Below, in pieces: positions 6,542 to 15,501 of a stretch of DNA of 64,000 bases. Location of the stretch: NCBI RefSeq assembly GCF_050529585.1, contig NZ_CP172882.1, forward strand, positions 682,001 to 746,000, in the 5' to 3' direction. The position numbers and the translations under genes were made by a program. The DNA comes from Enterococcus_D sp050529585. GTDB taxonomy: Bacteria > Bacillota > Bacilli > Lactobacillales > Enterococcaceae. The notes under the pieces are model-generated. The model had not been told where the DNA came from, made no database searches, and saw only the letters and a list, made by a program, of their open reading frames with translations. Every line of letters begins with the position of its first letter. Within the stretch, counting starts at the first letter, position 1.

Positions 6542-8026
6542 ATGGATACATTTATCGCCATCGATATTGGCGCATCAAGCGGGCGTTTGATGATGAGTCA
6601 ATGGGACGATCAGCAGCTGTCATTAACAGAGATCCATCGGTTTAAAAATAGTTTTCGCCATCATGCTGGTTTTGATCGTTGGCATATCGACTATTTGATC
6701 AAAGAAATTCTTATTGGTTTAGAGAAAGTCAAACATGCTGGGATTCAATCATGCTATGTCGGCATCGATACCTGGGCGGTGGATTATTGTTTGATTGATG
6801 ACAAAGGACAGCGACTAGGAGATCCAGTGGCTTATCGCGATAAACGCACCAATCATGTGATCGAAAGATTCAGCCAAGAATATTCATTACAAACCTTATA
6901 TGAAAAAACAGGCATCCAATTGCAGCCTTTCAATACGATATTCCAGTTATATGTGGAAGATAAAAATCTATTGGCAAAGGCAGACAAGTTATTATTGATC
7001 CCTGACTATCTAGGGTATGTGTTTACTGGAAAAATGGTCACTGAAAAGACCAATGCCTCCACGATGCAATTGCTCAATGCCAATACGCAATCGTGGGATC
7101 AGGATCTTTTGGCAGCGATTCAAGTGAAAGAGGATCTGTTTGCCCCGTTGGTGGATGCCGGCACACTTTTGGGTAAATTGAATCAGGAAAAATTTTCGAC
7201 ATATGATTTGCCAGACACGACATTTATCACCGTTGCCAGTCATGATACGGCTTCTGCGATCATTGGTACCCCAAGCAGCGGCACAGATTGGGGTTACATC
7301 AGCAGCGGGACCTGGTCCTTATTGGGTATAGAAACCAAAGTGCCCAATATTTCGGCAGCGGCATTCGATGAAAATTATACCAATGAGTGGGGTGCCCATA
7401 ATACGATACGTTTCCTTAAAAATATCATGGGGATGTGGTTGATACAAGAAGTTGCCAGACATCAAAACGATCAGTATTCCTTTCCAGAATTAGCTGCACT
7501 TGCAGAAGCAACGCCAGGGTTTCAACAATTTATTGATGTCAACGATCCCCGCTTTTTGAATCCAGACAATATGATCACGGAACTGCAGACCTATTGTCGT
7601 GAAACCCACCAAAAGGTGCCGGAAACCCCGGGAGAGATCGCCCGCTGTGTCTATGACAATTTGGCCCTTTGCTATGGCAGCGAACTGCAAAAACTTGAAG
7701 CCTTGACGGGGACTGCACATACGTTGCAACGATTACACATCGTCGGGGGCGGTTCGAATAATACATTTTTGAACCAATTGACTGCAGATGTTGCCCAATG
7801 CACGATTGAAGCAGGGCCTGGAGAAGCTACTGCGATTGGCAATCTCGTTCTTCAAATGATAACAGTCGGTCTATTTGCCAGTCTTGAAGAAGCACGCATG
7901 GCGATCAAAAAGTCATTTCCCTGTACGGTCCATTACCCCCGGGCATTTGATCGGAACATACAAACAAACTATCAATCTTTTTTAAAAGGAGCACGACAAC
8001 ATGACAAAGATCCAGCAACGATATGA
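6542..8026 (+). CDS. rhaB: Rhamnulokinase
   Basis: A 494-residue FGGY-family sugar kinase that phosphorylates L-rhamnulose to L-rhamnulose 1-phosphate with ATP in the cytoplasm. The N-terminal phosphate loop reads FIAIDIGASSGRLM, a conserved Asp sits in the GIDTWAVDYCLID segment, and the C-terminal ATP loop is IVGGGSNNTFLNQL. Length matches the family. It is the first gene of the rha operon, behind a cre-like site. Its last 26 bases overlap rhaA, so the two are translationally coupled. The assignment is firm because rhaA and rhaD follow directly. Confidence 0.95.
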   Translation: MDTFIAIDIGASSGRLMMSQWDDQQLSLTEIHRFKNSFRHHAGFDRWHIDYLIKEILIGLEKVKHAGIQSCYVGIDTWAVDYCLIDDKGQRLGDPVAYRDKRTNHVIERFSQEYSLQTLYEKTGIQLQPFNTIFQLYVEDKNLLAKADKLLLIPDYLGYVFTGKMVTEKTNASTMQLLNANTQSWDQDLLAAIQVKEDLFAPLVDAGTLLGKLNQEKFSTYDLPDTTFITVASHDTASAIIGTPSSGTDWGYISSGTWSLLGIETKVPNISAAAFDENYTNEWGAHNTIRFLKNIMGMWLIQEVARHQNDQYSFPELAALAEATPGFQQFIDVNDPRFLNPDNMITELQTYCRETHQKVPETPGEIARCVYDNLALCYGSELQKLEALTGTAHTLQRLHIVGGGSNNTFLNQLTADVAQCTIEAGPGEATAIGNLVLQMITVGLFASLEEARMAIKKSFPCTVHYPRAFDRNIQTNYQSFLKGARQHDKDPATI

Positions 8027-9254
8027 AGAAGCCAAAGCCAAATATGCCAAGCTTGGCGTTGATACAGAAGCTGTATTGAAGAAATTAAACGATGTCAAGA
8101 TTTCGATGCATGTCTGGCAAGGAGACGATGTGAAAGGCTTCTTGAGTGATGAAGAATTGTCAGGCGGCATCTCAGTCACCGGCAATTATCCTGGTGCGGC
8201 CACGACACCAGATGAGTTGCGTCAAGATTTAGAAGCTGCTTACGCGATGATTCCTGGTAAACACAAATTAAATCTGCATGCAATTTATCTTGATACTGAT
8301 GAAGCAGTTGATTTGGATCAATTAGAACCCAAACACTTTGAAAAATGGGTGGCGTGGGCTAAGGAGCAGGGGCTAGGTCTAGATTTCAACCCAACCTTCT
8401 TTTCTCATCCAATGTTCAAAGATGGCTTTACACTCGCTTCGCCAGATGAAACAGTCCGTCAGTTTTGGATCGAACATGGCAAACGTGCCCGAAAGATTGC
8501 TGCCTATATGGGACAAGAAACGGGACAAGTCTGTGTCAATAATTTCTGGGTGCCCGATGGCTATAAGGACAATCCGATTGATCGCTTCACGCCAAGAGAA
8601 CGCTTGATGACTGCCTTAGACGAAATTTTTGCAAAAGAACTACCAGCAGCATATACCCTCGATGCTGTTGAGAGTAAACTATTTGGTTTAGGTGCAGAAG
8701 CTTATACAGTGGGTTCCCATGAATTTTATATGGGCTATGGTCTAACCCGAGATAAATTGATTTGCTTAGATGCCGGACATTTCCATCCGACAGAGGTCAT
8801 TTCAAATAAATTGTCTTCGTTGGCACTGTTTAGCAAAGGGATCCTCTTACACGTCAGTCGGCCTGTTCGTTGGGATAGTGACCATGTGGTGATCATGGAT
8901 GATGAGTTGCAAGAAATCGGTCGAGAGTTGGTTCGCAATGATTTGTTGGCCAAGACCCATATTGGGTTAGATTTCTTTGATGCCACCATCAATCGTGTCG
9001 CAGCTTGGGTCATTGGTACCCGCAATACCCAAAAAGCCTTATTGAAAGCGATGCTTGAACCAATCGATGCGTTGAAGGAAATCGAGCTGTCAGGCGATTT
9101 CACGACAAGATTGGCCTTAACAGAAGAATTAAAAGATTATCCATTTGCAGATGTCTGGAATTACTATTGCGAAAGCCAAGGGGTTCCTGTGGGCTTAGAC
9201 TGGTTGACCACCGTCAAAGAATATGAAGAAACGGTCTTACAAGAGAGAAAGTAG
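8001..9254 (+). CDS. rhaA: L-rhamnose isomerase
   Basis: A 417-residue metal-dependent isomerase that converts L-rhamnose to L-rhamnulose, the first pathway step. Recognisable segments include SMHVWQGDDVKGF near the N-terminus, the GGISVTGNYPG stretch, and the metal-site regions KLNLHAIY, CLDAGHFHPTE and SRPVRWDSDHV. Length is typical of RhaA. Translation starts inside the end of rhaB behind AAAAGGAG. The gene order B-A-D matches rha operons of Gram-negative and Gram-positive bacteria. Substrate assignment is supported by both neighbours. Confidence 0.95.
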   Translation: MTKIQQRYEEAKAKYAKLGVDTEAVLKKLNDVKISMHVWQGDDVKGFLSDEELSGGISVTGNYPGAATTPDELRQDLEAAYAMIPGKHKLNLHAIYLDTDEAVDLDQLEPKHFEKWVAWAKEQGLGLDFNPTFFSHPMFKDGFTLASPDETVRQFWIEHGKRARKIAAYMGQETGQVCVNNFWVPDGYKDNPIDRFTPRERLMTALDEIFAKELPAAYTLDAVESKLFGLGAEAYTVGSHEFYMGYGLTRDKLICLDAGHFHPTEVISNKLSSLALFSKGILLHVSRPVRWDSDHVVIMDDELQEIGRELVRNDLLAKTHIGLDFFDATINRVAAWVIGTRNTQKALLKAMLEPIDALKEIELSGDFTTRLALTEELKDYPFADVWNYYCESQGVPVGLDWLTTVKEYEETVLQERK

Positions 9255-9261
9255 GAGAAGC

Positions 9262-10086
9262 ATGAAAAAAATCGATATGTTACAAGCAAACTTTGTTCAA
9301 GAAATGATGGAAACTACAGCCAACCTCTATCGTTTAGGCTGGGATGAGCGCAATGGCGGCAATATTTCCTACTTGCTGCAAGAAGAAGAGGTTTTGCCTT
9401 TCTTAGATCCGACAGTTGTCTTGCGCGAGATTCCAATGATTTTTGATGCCAGTGCATTGGCAGGTAAGTATTTTATTGTGACAGGTTCTGGCAAATACTT
9501 CAAGAACGTCGCTGCCCATCCAGCAGAGAACCTTGGTGTCATTCGCGTCAAAGAAGATGGGCGGACATTGGACTTGCTGTGGGGCTTAGAAAACGGCGCT
9601 GTACCAACAAGCGAATTGCCAAGCCACTTTATGAGTCATATTGCCCGGTTATCCGTTGATCCTGAACATCGGATCGTGATGCACAATCATGCCTCCCATT
9701 TGTTGGCAATGAGTTTTACACATCCGTTAGATGAACGCAGTTTCACACGGACATTGTGGCAAATGTGTACAGAATGTTTGGTGGTTTTTCCAGAAGGCGT
9801 CTCGATCATTCCATGGATGGTACCTGGAACGAATGAAATCGGTGAAGCAACAGCTGCTAAAATGAAAGAAACCCGCTTGGTCCTTTGGCCGCAGCATGGT
9901 ATTTACGGTGCCGGCAATGATATGGATGAAGTCTTCGGATTGATCGAAACAGCGGAAAAAGCAGCACAAGTCTACACGTATGTCAAAGCACAAGGGCCGA
10001 TTTTACAAACCATTACAGATGAAAATTTGAAAAAATTGGCAGACGCGTTTAAAGTTACTCCACGAGAAGGGTATCTTGAGGTATAA
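9262..10086 (+). CDS. rhaD: Rhamnulose-1-phosphate aldolase
   Basis: A 274-residue class II aldolase that splits L-rhamnulose 1-phosphate into dihydroxyacetone phosphate and L-lactaldehyde. The length equals E. coli RhaD. Zinc ligands are visible in MHNHASHLL and in WPQHGIYGAG, with the usual GWDERNGGNISY near the N-terminus. ATG 9262 is chosen over in-frame codons from 9223 because GTAGGAG lies just before it and RhaD proteins begin here. It follows rhaA by 7 bp. The lactaldehyde it releases is handled by FucO downstream. Confidence 0.95.
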   Translation: MKKIDMLQANFVQEMMETTANLYRLGWDERNGGNISYLLQEEEVLPFLDPTVVLREIPMIFDASALAGKYFIVTGSGKYFKNVAAHPAENLGVIRVKEDGRTLDLLWGLENGAVPTSELPSHFMSHIARLSVDPEHRIVMHNHASHLLAMSFTHPLDERSFTRTLWQMCTECLVVFPEGVSIIPWMVPGTNEIGEATAAKMKETRLVLWPQHGIYGAGNDMDEVFGLIETAEKAAQVYTYVKAQGPILQTITDENLKKLADAFKVTPREGYLEV

Positions 10087-10145
10087 TCAACAGTAGCAAG
10101 ATAGAAAAGGCTTACAGTCTTTTCTGTTTCATATGTATTGTGAAA

Positions 10146-10165
10146 AAACAAACAAACAAACAAAC
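10146..10165 (+). repeat. Five tandem AAAC units touching the fucO ribosome site
   Basis: Five AAAC tetranucleotides directly followed by GGAGG. Slippage would change the leader between rhaD and fucO without touching the ribosome site or the frame. Confidence 0.7.
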
Positions 10166-10178
10166 GGAGGTAGAAAAC

Positions 10179-11330
10179 ATGGCAAATAGAATGATTTTGA
10201 ATGAAACATCGTATTTTGGTAAAGGAGCAATCGATCATGTGCCGACAGAATTCAACGCACGGGGATTCAAAAAAGCGGCAGTGATCACCGACAAAGACTT
10301 GGTCAAGTTTGAAGTGGCAACTAAAGTGACAGATTTATTGGATGATGCCGGCGTTGAGTATGCCTTATATGATGGTATCGTGCCCAATCCAACGATCCAA
10401 AATGTCAAAGACGGTTTGGCATTCGTCAAAGAAGTACAGGCAGACTGTATCATTGCTATCGGCGGTGGCTCACCCATCGATACGGCAAAAGCGATCGCAA
10501 TCATTGCGACCAACCCTGAGTTTGCGGATGTAATCAGTTTGGAAGGCGTTGCAGATACGAAAAATCCTTGCTTACCGATTTTGGCTGTGCCGACAACATC
10601 TGGGACTGCCGCTGAAGTAACAGTTAACTATGTCATCACAGATGAGAAAAATCATCGGAAATTTGTTTGTGTAGATCCTCACGATATTCCGATCGTAGCC
10701 TTTGTGGATAGCGACATGATGATGGGCATGCCAAAGCATTTAGCTGCAGCTACAGGGATGGATGCGATGACCCACGCCATCGAAGGTTTTATCACAAAAG
10801 GTGCTTGGGAAATGACAGATATGCTGCACATCAAAGCAATTGAAATCATCGGTCGCTCCTTGAGAGATTCTGTGAATGGCAATCAAGAAGGCCGCGAAGC
10901 GATGGCTTTAGGGCAGTATATTGCCGGTATGGGCTTTTCAAACGTCGGATTGGGTTTAGTACACGGAATGGCCCATCCATTATCGGCTTGGTACAACATT
11001 CCCCATGGCGTGGCATGTGCCGCTTTGCTGCCAACTGTCATGAAATACAACAAAGCGTTTACAGGTGAAAAATACCGTGAGATCGCTAGTGCATTAGGCA
11101 TTGAAAATGCAGAAACAATGTCATTAGATGATGTGCGAGATGCTGCGTGCCAAGCAATCGATCAATTAAGCCAAGATGTTGGCATTCCAGCGACGATTTC
11201 TGAATTAGGTGTCAAAGCAGAAGATATCCCTGCTATTGCGCAAGATGCATTGAAAGATGTTTGTACGCCAGGAAATCCCCGAGATACAACACTTGAGGAG
11301 ATTATTACGCTTTATCAATCTTTGATGTAG
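10179..11330 (+). CDS. fucO: Lactaldehyde reductase (1,2-propanediol oxidoreductase)
   Basis: A 383-residue iron-dependent alcohol dehydrogenase, the same length as E. coli FucO. It reduces L-lactaldehyde to 1,2-propanediol with NADH, restoring redox balance during anaerobic rhamnose fermentation. The dinucleotide region IIAIGGGSPIDTAKAIAI and the metal-ligand segments THAIEGF and HGMAHPLSAWYNIPHG are clear. ATG 10179 follows CGGAGG, and in-frame codons from 10140 only cover the AAAC repeat. It lies 92 bp after rhaD in the same direction. No propanediol-use genes are present, so propanediol is probably excreted. Confidence 0.92.
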   Translation: MANRMILNETSYFGKGAIDHVPTEFNARGFKKAAVITDKDLVKFEVATKVTDLLDDAGVEYALYDGIVPNPTIQNVKDGLAFVKEVQADCIIAIGGGSPIDTAKAIAIIATNPEFADVISLEGVADTKNPCLPILAVPTTSGTAAEVTVNYVITDEKNHRKFVCVDPHDIPIVAFVDSDMMMGMPKHLAAATGMDAMTHAIEGFITKGAWEMTDMLHIKAIEIIGRSLRDSVNGNQEGREAMALGQYIAGMGFSNVGLGLVHGMAHPLSAWYNIPHGVACAALLPTVMKYNKAFTGEKYREIASALGIENAETMSLDDVRDAACQAIDQLSQDVGIPATISELGVKAEDIPAIAQDALKDVCTPGNPRDTTLEEIITLYQSLM

Positions 11331-11536
11331 TAAAAAAGTCCATACCTAAAACAAAAAAATTTATGGACGTAGAAGAAATGACATGGAAGTAACTTTTGGA
11401 GCATTAATGCTTAAGCAGGTTTGTTACAATCTATAGTTTAAAATTAAATAAGGTAAGAAATAGTTAGGTATTCTGGTTATAGCAACAATATGAAGAAGTT
11501 GGCCTGAAGGCTCTTCTATTTGCTTTTGAATAAATT

Positions 11537-11575
11537 AACGTTCCCAAAAAACACTTGATTTTTGGGAACGTTTTA
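11537..11575 (+). terminator. Terminator after the rhamnose operon
   Basis: A 14-bp perfect stem (11537-11550 with 11559-11572) ending in a T-run, about 200 bp after fucO. No gene was seen between fucO and this hairpin. Confidence 0.75.
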
Positions 11576-11835
11576 TTTGAGTTTAAGGAAAATAACTATT
11601 ATCTTATGCCACAACCTCAATTCTATTTTTTATTGTATAAATGAGTAAGTTAAGTAGACACCAATCATTATCTAACCACATATGGCTCCGTTCAATGAAA
11701 TCAATCCAAAATGTTTGTGAGGGGTTTTATATATAGAAGTCTGGCACATGAAAATATTCAAGTAAAGTAAGTATGTAGCATGCAGGTGTGATCGAAGTAA
11801 GATCTGGTATTAATTGAAGGAAAATTCAATCATTT
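11576..11835. other. AT-rich gap before the broken glycosidase
   Basis: No supported gene. A 31-codon ATG frame at 11641-11736 has no ribosome site and no recognisable product. The 5' part of the glycosidase that should lie here is missing, so this looks like the scar of a deletion or insertion. Confidence 0.4.
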
Positions 11836-12624
11836 TTGCGATTTTCATCGATTTATATATTCCTTTTGGATATTACATCATATCAATCTAAGGTAGGCTG
11901 TATGCTGGCAGCTGTTGTGTATTATCCTTATTCATCAGATCCCAAAGATTATTTTTCAGCTATTCAAAAAGATCGTGATGGATTTTTCTTTATAGATGTT
12001 CAAGCAAGAGGAAAATATCCAAACTATGGTTTAAAAAAATTAGAACGTGCAGGTATTATTTTACCTATTGTAGAAGGTGACCTAGGATTACTAAAAGAAA
12101 ACACGGTTGACTTTGTTTCGTTTTCATATTATTGCACGAGAGTAATTGGGAATGAGCCAACTGTTTTTGGGAAAAAGGAAAATATTTTTTCTCCTGTGGA
12201 AAATCCAAAACTAGAACCAGCCAATCAATGGGGCGCACAAATTGATCCATTAGGATTAAGATCAACTTTAAATATTTTATATGATCGTTATCAAAAAACC
12301 CTGTTCATTGTTGAAAATGGATTAGGTGCACACGATGAAGTTGATAAAGATGGACAGGTAATTGATGATTATCAAATCGATTATTTAAAAGACCATATAA
12401 AAACAATGAAAAACGCAATTGAAACAGATGGTGTTGATTTGTTTGGTTATACCACTTGGGGATGTATTGACCTAGTTAGCGTAGGAAGTGGTCAAATGTC
12501 TAAACGGTATGGTTTTATATATGTTGATAAAAATGATGTAGGTCAAGGAACCTTACAAAGATATAGGAAAAAATCATTTTATTGGTATAAGGAGGTTATA
12601 AAAAGCAATAGTAGAAATTTATAG
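11836..12624 (+). pseudogene. Remnant of a GH1 6-phospho-beta-glucosidase (C-terminal half)
   Basis: From about base 11887 (KVGCMLAAVVYYPYSSDPKD) the frame reads as the C-terminal half of a glycosyl hydrolase family 1 enzyme. The nucleophile segment FIVENGLGAHDEV, the DLFGYTTWGCIDLVS stretch and the end segment KRYGFIYVD are intact. The N-terminal half, with the NEI acid/base motif and TIM-barrel start, is absent, and the 17 residues before the homology do not belong to the family. About 220 residues are missing compared with the intact bglH at 46636. It cannot be catalytic, since the acid/base Glu is gone. The AT-rich surroundings fit decay after transfer. Confidence 0.8.
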
Positions 12625-12719
12625 TTTTCAATAACTTCAAAGTTTCAGATTTTGTGGATTGGAGAAATCTAAGTTCATTGATAGTTAAGGTTTATAAAAA
12701 CTAAGCCGAAAGTTAGTTT

Positions 12720-12755
12720 AATCCGGTTAAACACATTGTTTAGCTGGATTTTATT
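12720..12755 (+). terminator. Terminator after the GH1 remnant
   Basis: About 14-bp imperfect stem (12720-12732 with 12738-12751), then TTTATTTG. The following 400 bp up to the AraC gene show no gene. Confidence 0.6.
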
Positions 12756-13183
12756 TGTGCTAAAAAGAGGTGCGCTAAACAGTTTTATAGTATGTTTTCT
12801 CTTGTTCTAATTTAGGATAAGTTGAGATTATTTAACGTTGGTAAATAGCACGAATGGAATGTAGAAGTATAAATTTAAAATGATCTTGATATTAATACTT
12901 TAATTATTAGCTAAATAGCTATACTTATTTTATCGATTGGATTAGATATTTTGTGTAACTTTTAATTTATTACCTATATTCCAACTCTCTCTAATAATTT
13001 ATTTTAAACAGGTTTTTTCATTAAAAGAAGAGTGTTAACGACCAAGAAAATTTGAGACTAGATATTTTTCTTATAAATCATTATAATAATCTCCTAAATT
13101 AATCTATAGAGTTCATTTTGGATTAGCAATAAGTGTAAACCATGTTACAATTAAACTAAAAATTATTCGGGGTGGGAGTTATA

Positions 13184-14086
13184 GTGATCCGTATTGACAA
13201 TAAGCATGTAATCCATGAACATCGCTATGAGGAAGTTATTGATGTTACTGCGAAATACAAAAAGGTCAATGCCACCAAAGATATGACACTCATTGATTAC
13301 AGTCCTCCAGCAGGTTTTATAATTGATGAACATTTTCATGATTGGCTAGAATTCTCTTATATTGTGGTGGGTCAACAAAAGATAACTGTTCAAGAAAAGT
13401 GTTACAAGATGAGTAGTGGTGATTTTATTTATATTCCATCAGGGTTATTTCATAAATCAGAAACCACACAGAAAAGTCACAAGATTTCATTGCTAATCCA
13501 TAGTAGTTTAATGAGCAGAGAATTTCCCAAGATGTCTTTTAACCAGGTTTTGATAAAGCAAGGAGAGAATGGTCACACTGAAGAACAAAATATGCTAGTT
13601 AGCAGACTGATTACAGCATATCTGAAGATGGCTGAAAAGTTCGACTCGATACATCCCTTAGAACAGTTAGGATTTAAAACGGCATTTTATGAATTCTTTT
13701 ACCATTTAGCTTTACTGGAGGATAAAGAAAATTCAGGGCACCAAGGTACGGAGACAAAACAAAAAAAATTATTAGCGGAAATCAGCGACTATATTCGACA
13801 AAATTATGACCAAAATTTAAGCTTGCAAGAAGTTTCTAAACATTTTCATGTCTCACCGCAATATTTATCTCGTGTCTTTAAGCAAGGTAAAGATAAAACA
13901 TTTATGTCCTTTCTTACAGAAATTCGATTAAATCATGCTACGTATGAATTACGCAACTCTGATAAGCGTCTCATTGATATTTGTTATGAATCTGGATTTA
14001 ATAATAATAAGACTTTTATCAGTGCTTTTAAAAAGAAATATATGATGACACCAAGTAAATATCGCAATCAAAATATACAAAAGTAA
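13184..14086 (+). CDS. AraC-family regulator (cupin plus HTH)
   Basis: A 300-residue regulator. Residues about 30-110 form a cupin-like effector domain (HFHDWLEFSYIVVGQQKITV, then GDFIYIPSGLFH). Residues about 200-298 form the AraC double helix-turn-helix (NLSLQEVSKHFHVSPQYLSRVFKQ, then YESGFNNNKTFISAFKKKY). GTG 13184 is preferred to GTG 13172 because GGGTGGGAG lies 5 bp before it; neither start is an ATG. It stands before the mupG-PTS genes in the same orientation with its own terminator, so it probably activates them in response to a sugar phosphate. The inducer is unknown. Confidence 0.8.
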   Translation: MIRIDNKHVIHEHRYEEVIDVTAKYKKVNATKDMTLIDYSPPAGFIIDEHFHDWLEFSYIVVGQQKITVQEKCYKMSSGDFIYIPSGLFHKSETTQKSHKISLLIHSSLMSREFPKMSFNQVLIKQGENGHTEEQNMLVSRLITAYLKMAEKFDSIHPLEQLGFKTAFYEFFYHLALLEDKENSGHQGTETKQKKLLAEISDYIRQNYDQNLSLQEVSKHFHVSPQYLSRVFKQGKDKTFMSFLTEIRLNHATYELRNSDKRLIDICYESGFNNNKTFISAFKKKYMMTPSKYRNQNIQK

Positions 14087-14116
14087 AAAGAACATCATAC
14101 TTCAGATGGCATCAAA

Positions 14117-14163
14117 GACAGGTATTATTCTCAACCTATTGAGTTTAAAACCTGTTTTTTTTA
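14117..14163 (+). terminator. Terminator after the AraC regulator
   Basis: Split stem (ACAGGT with ACCTGT, inner CTCAA with TTGAG) followed by a run of eight T. Confidence 0.7.
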
Positions 14164-14273
14164 TGTAATAATATTAAGCTTCTATACAAAGCAAGATAGA
14201 TTTTGTTAATTAGAGTAATTTTTTTGGATAAAAAAGAAATATAGTTATATATATAAAGGCTTTAGAATTTAAA

Positions 14274-14287
14274 TGTAATCGTTTTAA
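14274..14287 (+). promoter_or_regulatory. cre site before the mupG-like gene
   Basis: TGTAATCGTTTTAA matches TGWAANCGNTNWCA at all but one position and lies 24 bp before the ATG, where CcpA would block transcription. Confidence 0.6.
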
Positions 14288-14310
14288 ACAAAAATTTAAG
14301 GAGGTTAATT

Positions 14311-15486
14311 ATGGTAAAAATGGGTGTTTCAGTTTATCCCGATAAGAGTTCTATGAAAGAAATTGAGGAATATCTTAGATTGGCTTCGAAGTATGGATTT
14401 ACAAAGGTATTTTCAAGTATGTTTTCGGTAGATCAAAGTAAAAAATCACTTATTTCTGAATTTTCTAAGTTTACAAAGATTGCAAAACAATATGGTCTAT
14501 CTGTAACTTTGGATGTGAATCCAGAATTATTCGAATTCCTTGAAGTCCCATCACATGATCTTAGTTTATTCAATCAATTAGGGGTAGACGTACTTAGAAT
14601 GGATATTCCTTTTTTTGATCGGAGAAATATAGATTTGCTAAATAATCAATATGGAATAAAGATTGAGTTTAATGCAATGATAACATCGATTATGGGGAAA
14701 CTATTGCAAGAAGATATTAAGAAAGAAAATCTTTCTGTCAGTTTCAATTTCTACCCTCAACAATACACTGGAATCAGCGCTCACTCTTATCAAGAGATGA
14801 AAAAGATTTGGAATTCGGCTGAAGTTCCTGTGGGTGTTTTTATTTCGAGTCAAAAAAAGGGAACAATGGGGCCATGGGATGTTAGTGATGGATTACCAAC
14901 ATTAGAGGAACATCGGCATTTACCAATTGACCTTCAGTTACGCCATTTGATTCTAATGGGCGGTGTTGATGAAATAATGATTGGTAATGCCTTTGCGTCT
15001 GAACAAGAATTTCAATCCATATCAGAAACCCTAACGATCTTGAAGGAAGAATCTATAAAAACGGTAAAAAGTACCAAGCTGGAGTTTCCTTATTCTATGG
15101 CTAAAAGTACTCATAAAAAAGCTATACTTAGTATAAATGTTGAAGAAGATATTAGCGCTTTGGAGAATGAGATTCTCTTTGATTATCCAGCCCATTATGA
15201 TGCTGGAGATGGAACTGAATATATGTTGAGATCCAGGTTTCCACGCATAACTTATAAAGAAGTAAAAATTCAGTATAGACCAACGGAAAAAGAGTATTTT
15301 GAATTAGGGGATGTAGTGATTGTTAACACGAACTTACCACATTATCAAGCTGAAGTTCAAATTGTCTTAAAACCAATTCGTGTTGATGGACAGCGTAATT
15401 ATCTAGGATCGATCGCTACAGAAGAACTTTTTTTGTTGAATTACATCAATGCTAGAGATGTCTTTGTTTTTAGAACTATAGTCTAA
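14311..15486 (+). CDS. DUF871 protein, MupG-like 6-phospho-muramidase family
   Basis: A 391-residue TIM-barrel protein of the DUF871 family, whose studied member MupG splits MurNAc-6-phosphate-GlcNAc in the cytoplasm during cell-wall recycling. Family marks are the N-terminal MGVSVYPDKSS, VTLDVNPELFEFL, LGVDVLRMDIPF, the NFYPQQYTGIS stretch and a C-terminal domain with RSRFPRITYKEVKI and VLKPIRVDGQRNYLG. A strong AAGGAGG precedes the ATG. A PTS IIC gene starts 15 bp after the stop, so it probably acts on a disaccharide phosphate made by that transporter. Whether the substrate is a muropeptide sugar or another glycoside cannot be told. Confidence 0.7.
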   Translation: MVKMGVSVYPDKSSMKEIEEYLRLASKYGFTKVFSSMFSVDQSKKSLISEFSKFTKIAKQYGLSVTLDVNPELFEFLEVPSHDLSLFNQLGVDVLRMDIPFFDRRNIDLLNNQYGIKIEFNAMITSIMGKLLQEDIKKENLSVSFNFYPQQYTGISAHSYQEMKKIWNSAEVPVGVFISSQKKGTMGPWDVSDGLPTLEEHRHLPIDLQLRHLILMGGVDEIMIGNAFASEQEFQSISETLTILKEESIKTVKSTKLEFPYSMAKSTHKKAILSINVEEDISALENEILFDYPAHYDAGDGTEYMLRSRFPRITYKEVKIQYRPTEKEYFELGDVVIVNTNLPHYQAEVQIVLKPIRVDGQRNYLGSIATEELFLLNYINARDVFVFRTIV

Positions 15487-15501
15487 GAAAGGTTGATATA
15501 A

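Noticed and set aside
11641..11736. 31-codon ATG frame as a transposase remnant
   Set aside because: No ribosome site, no recognisable transposase motif and no terminal inverted repeats.
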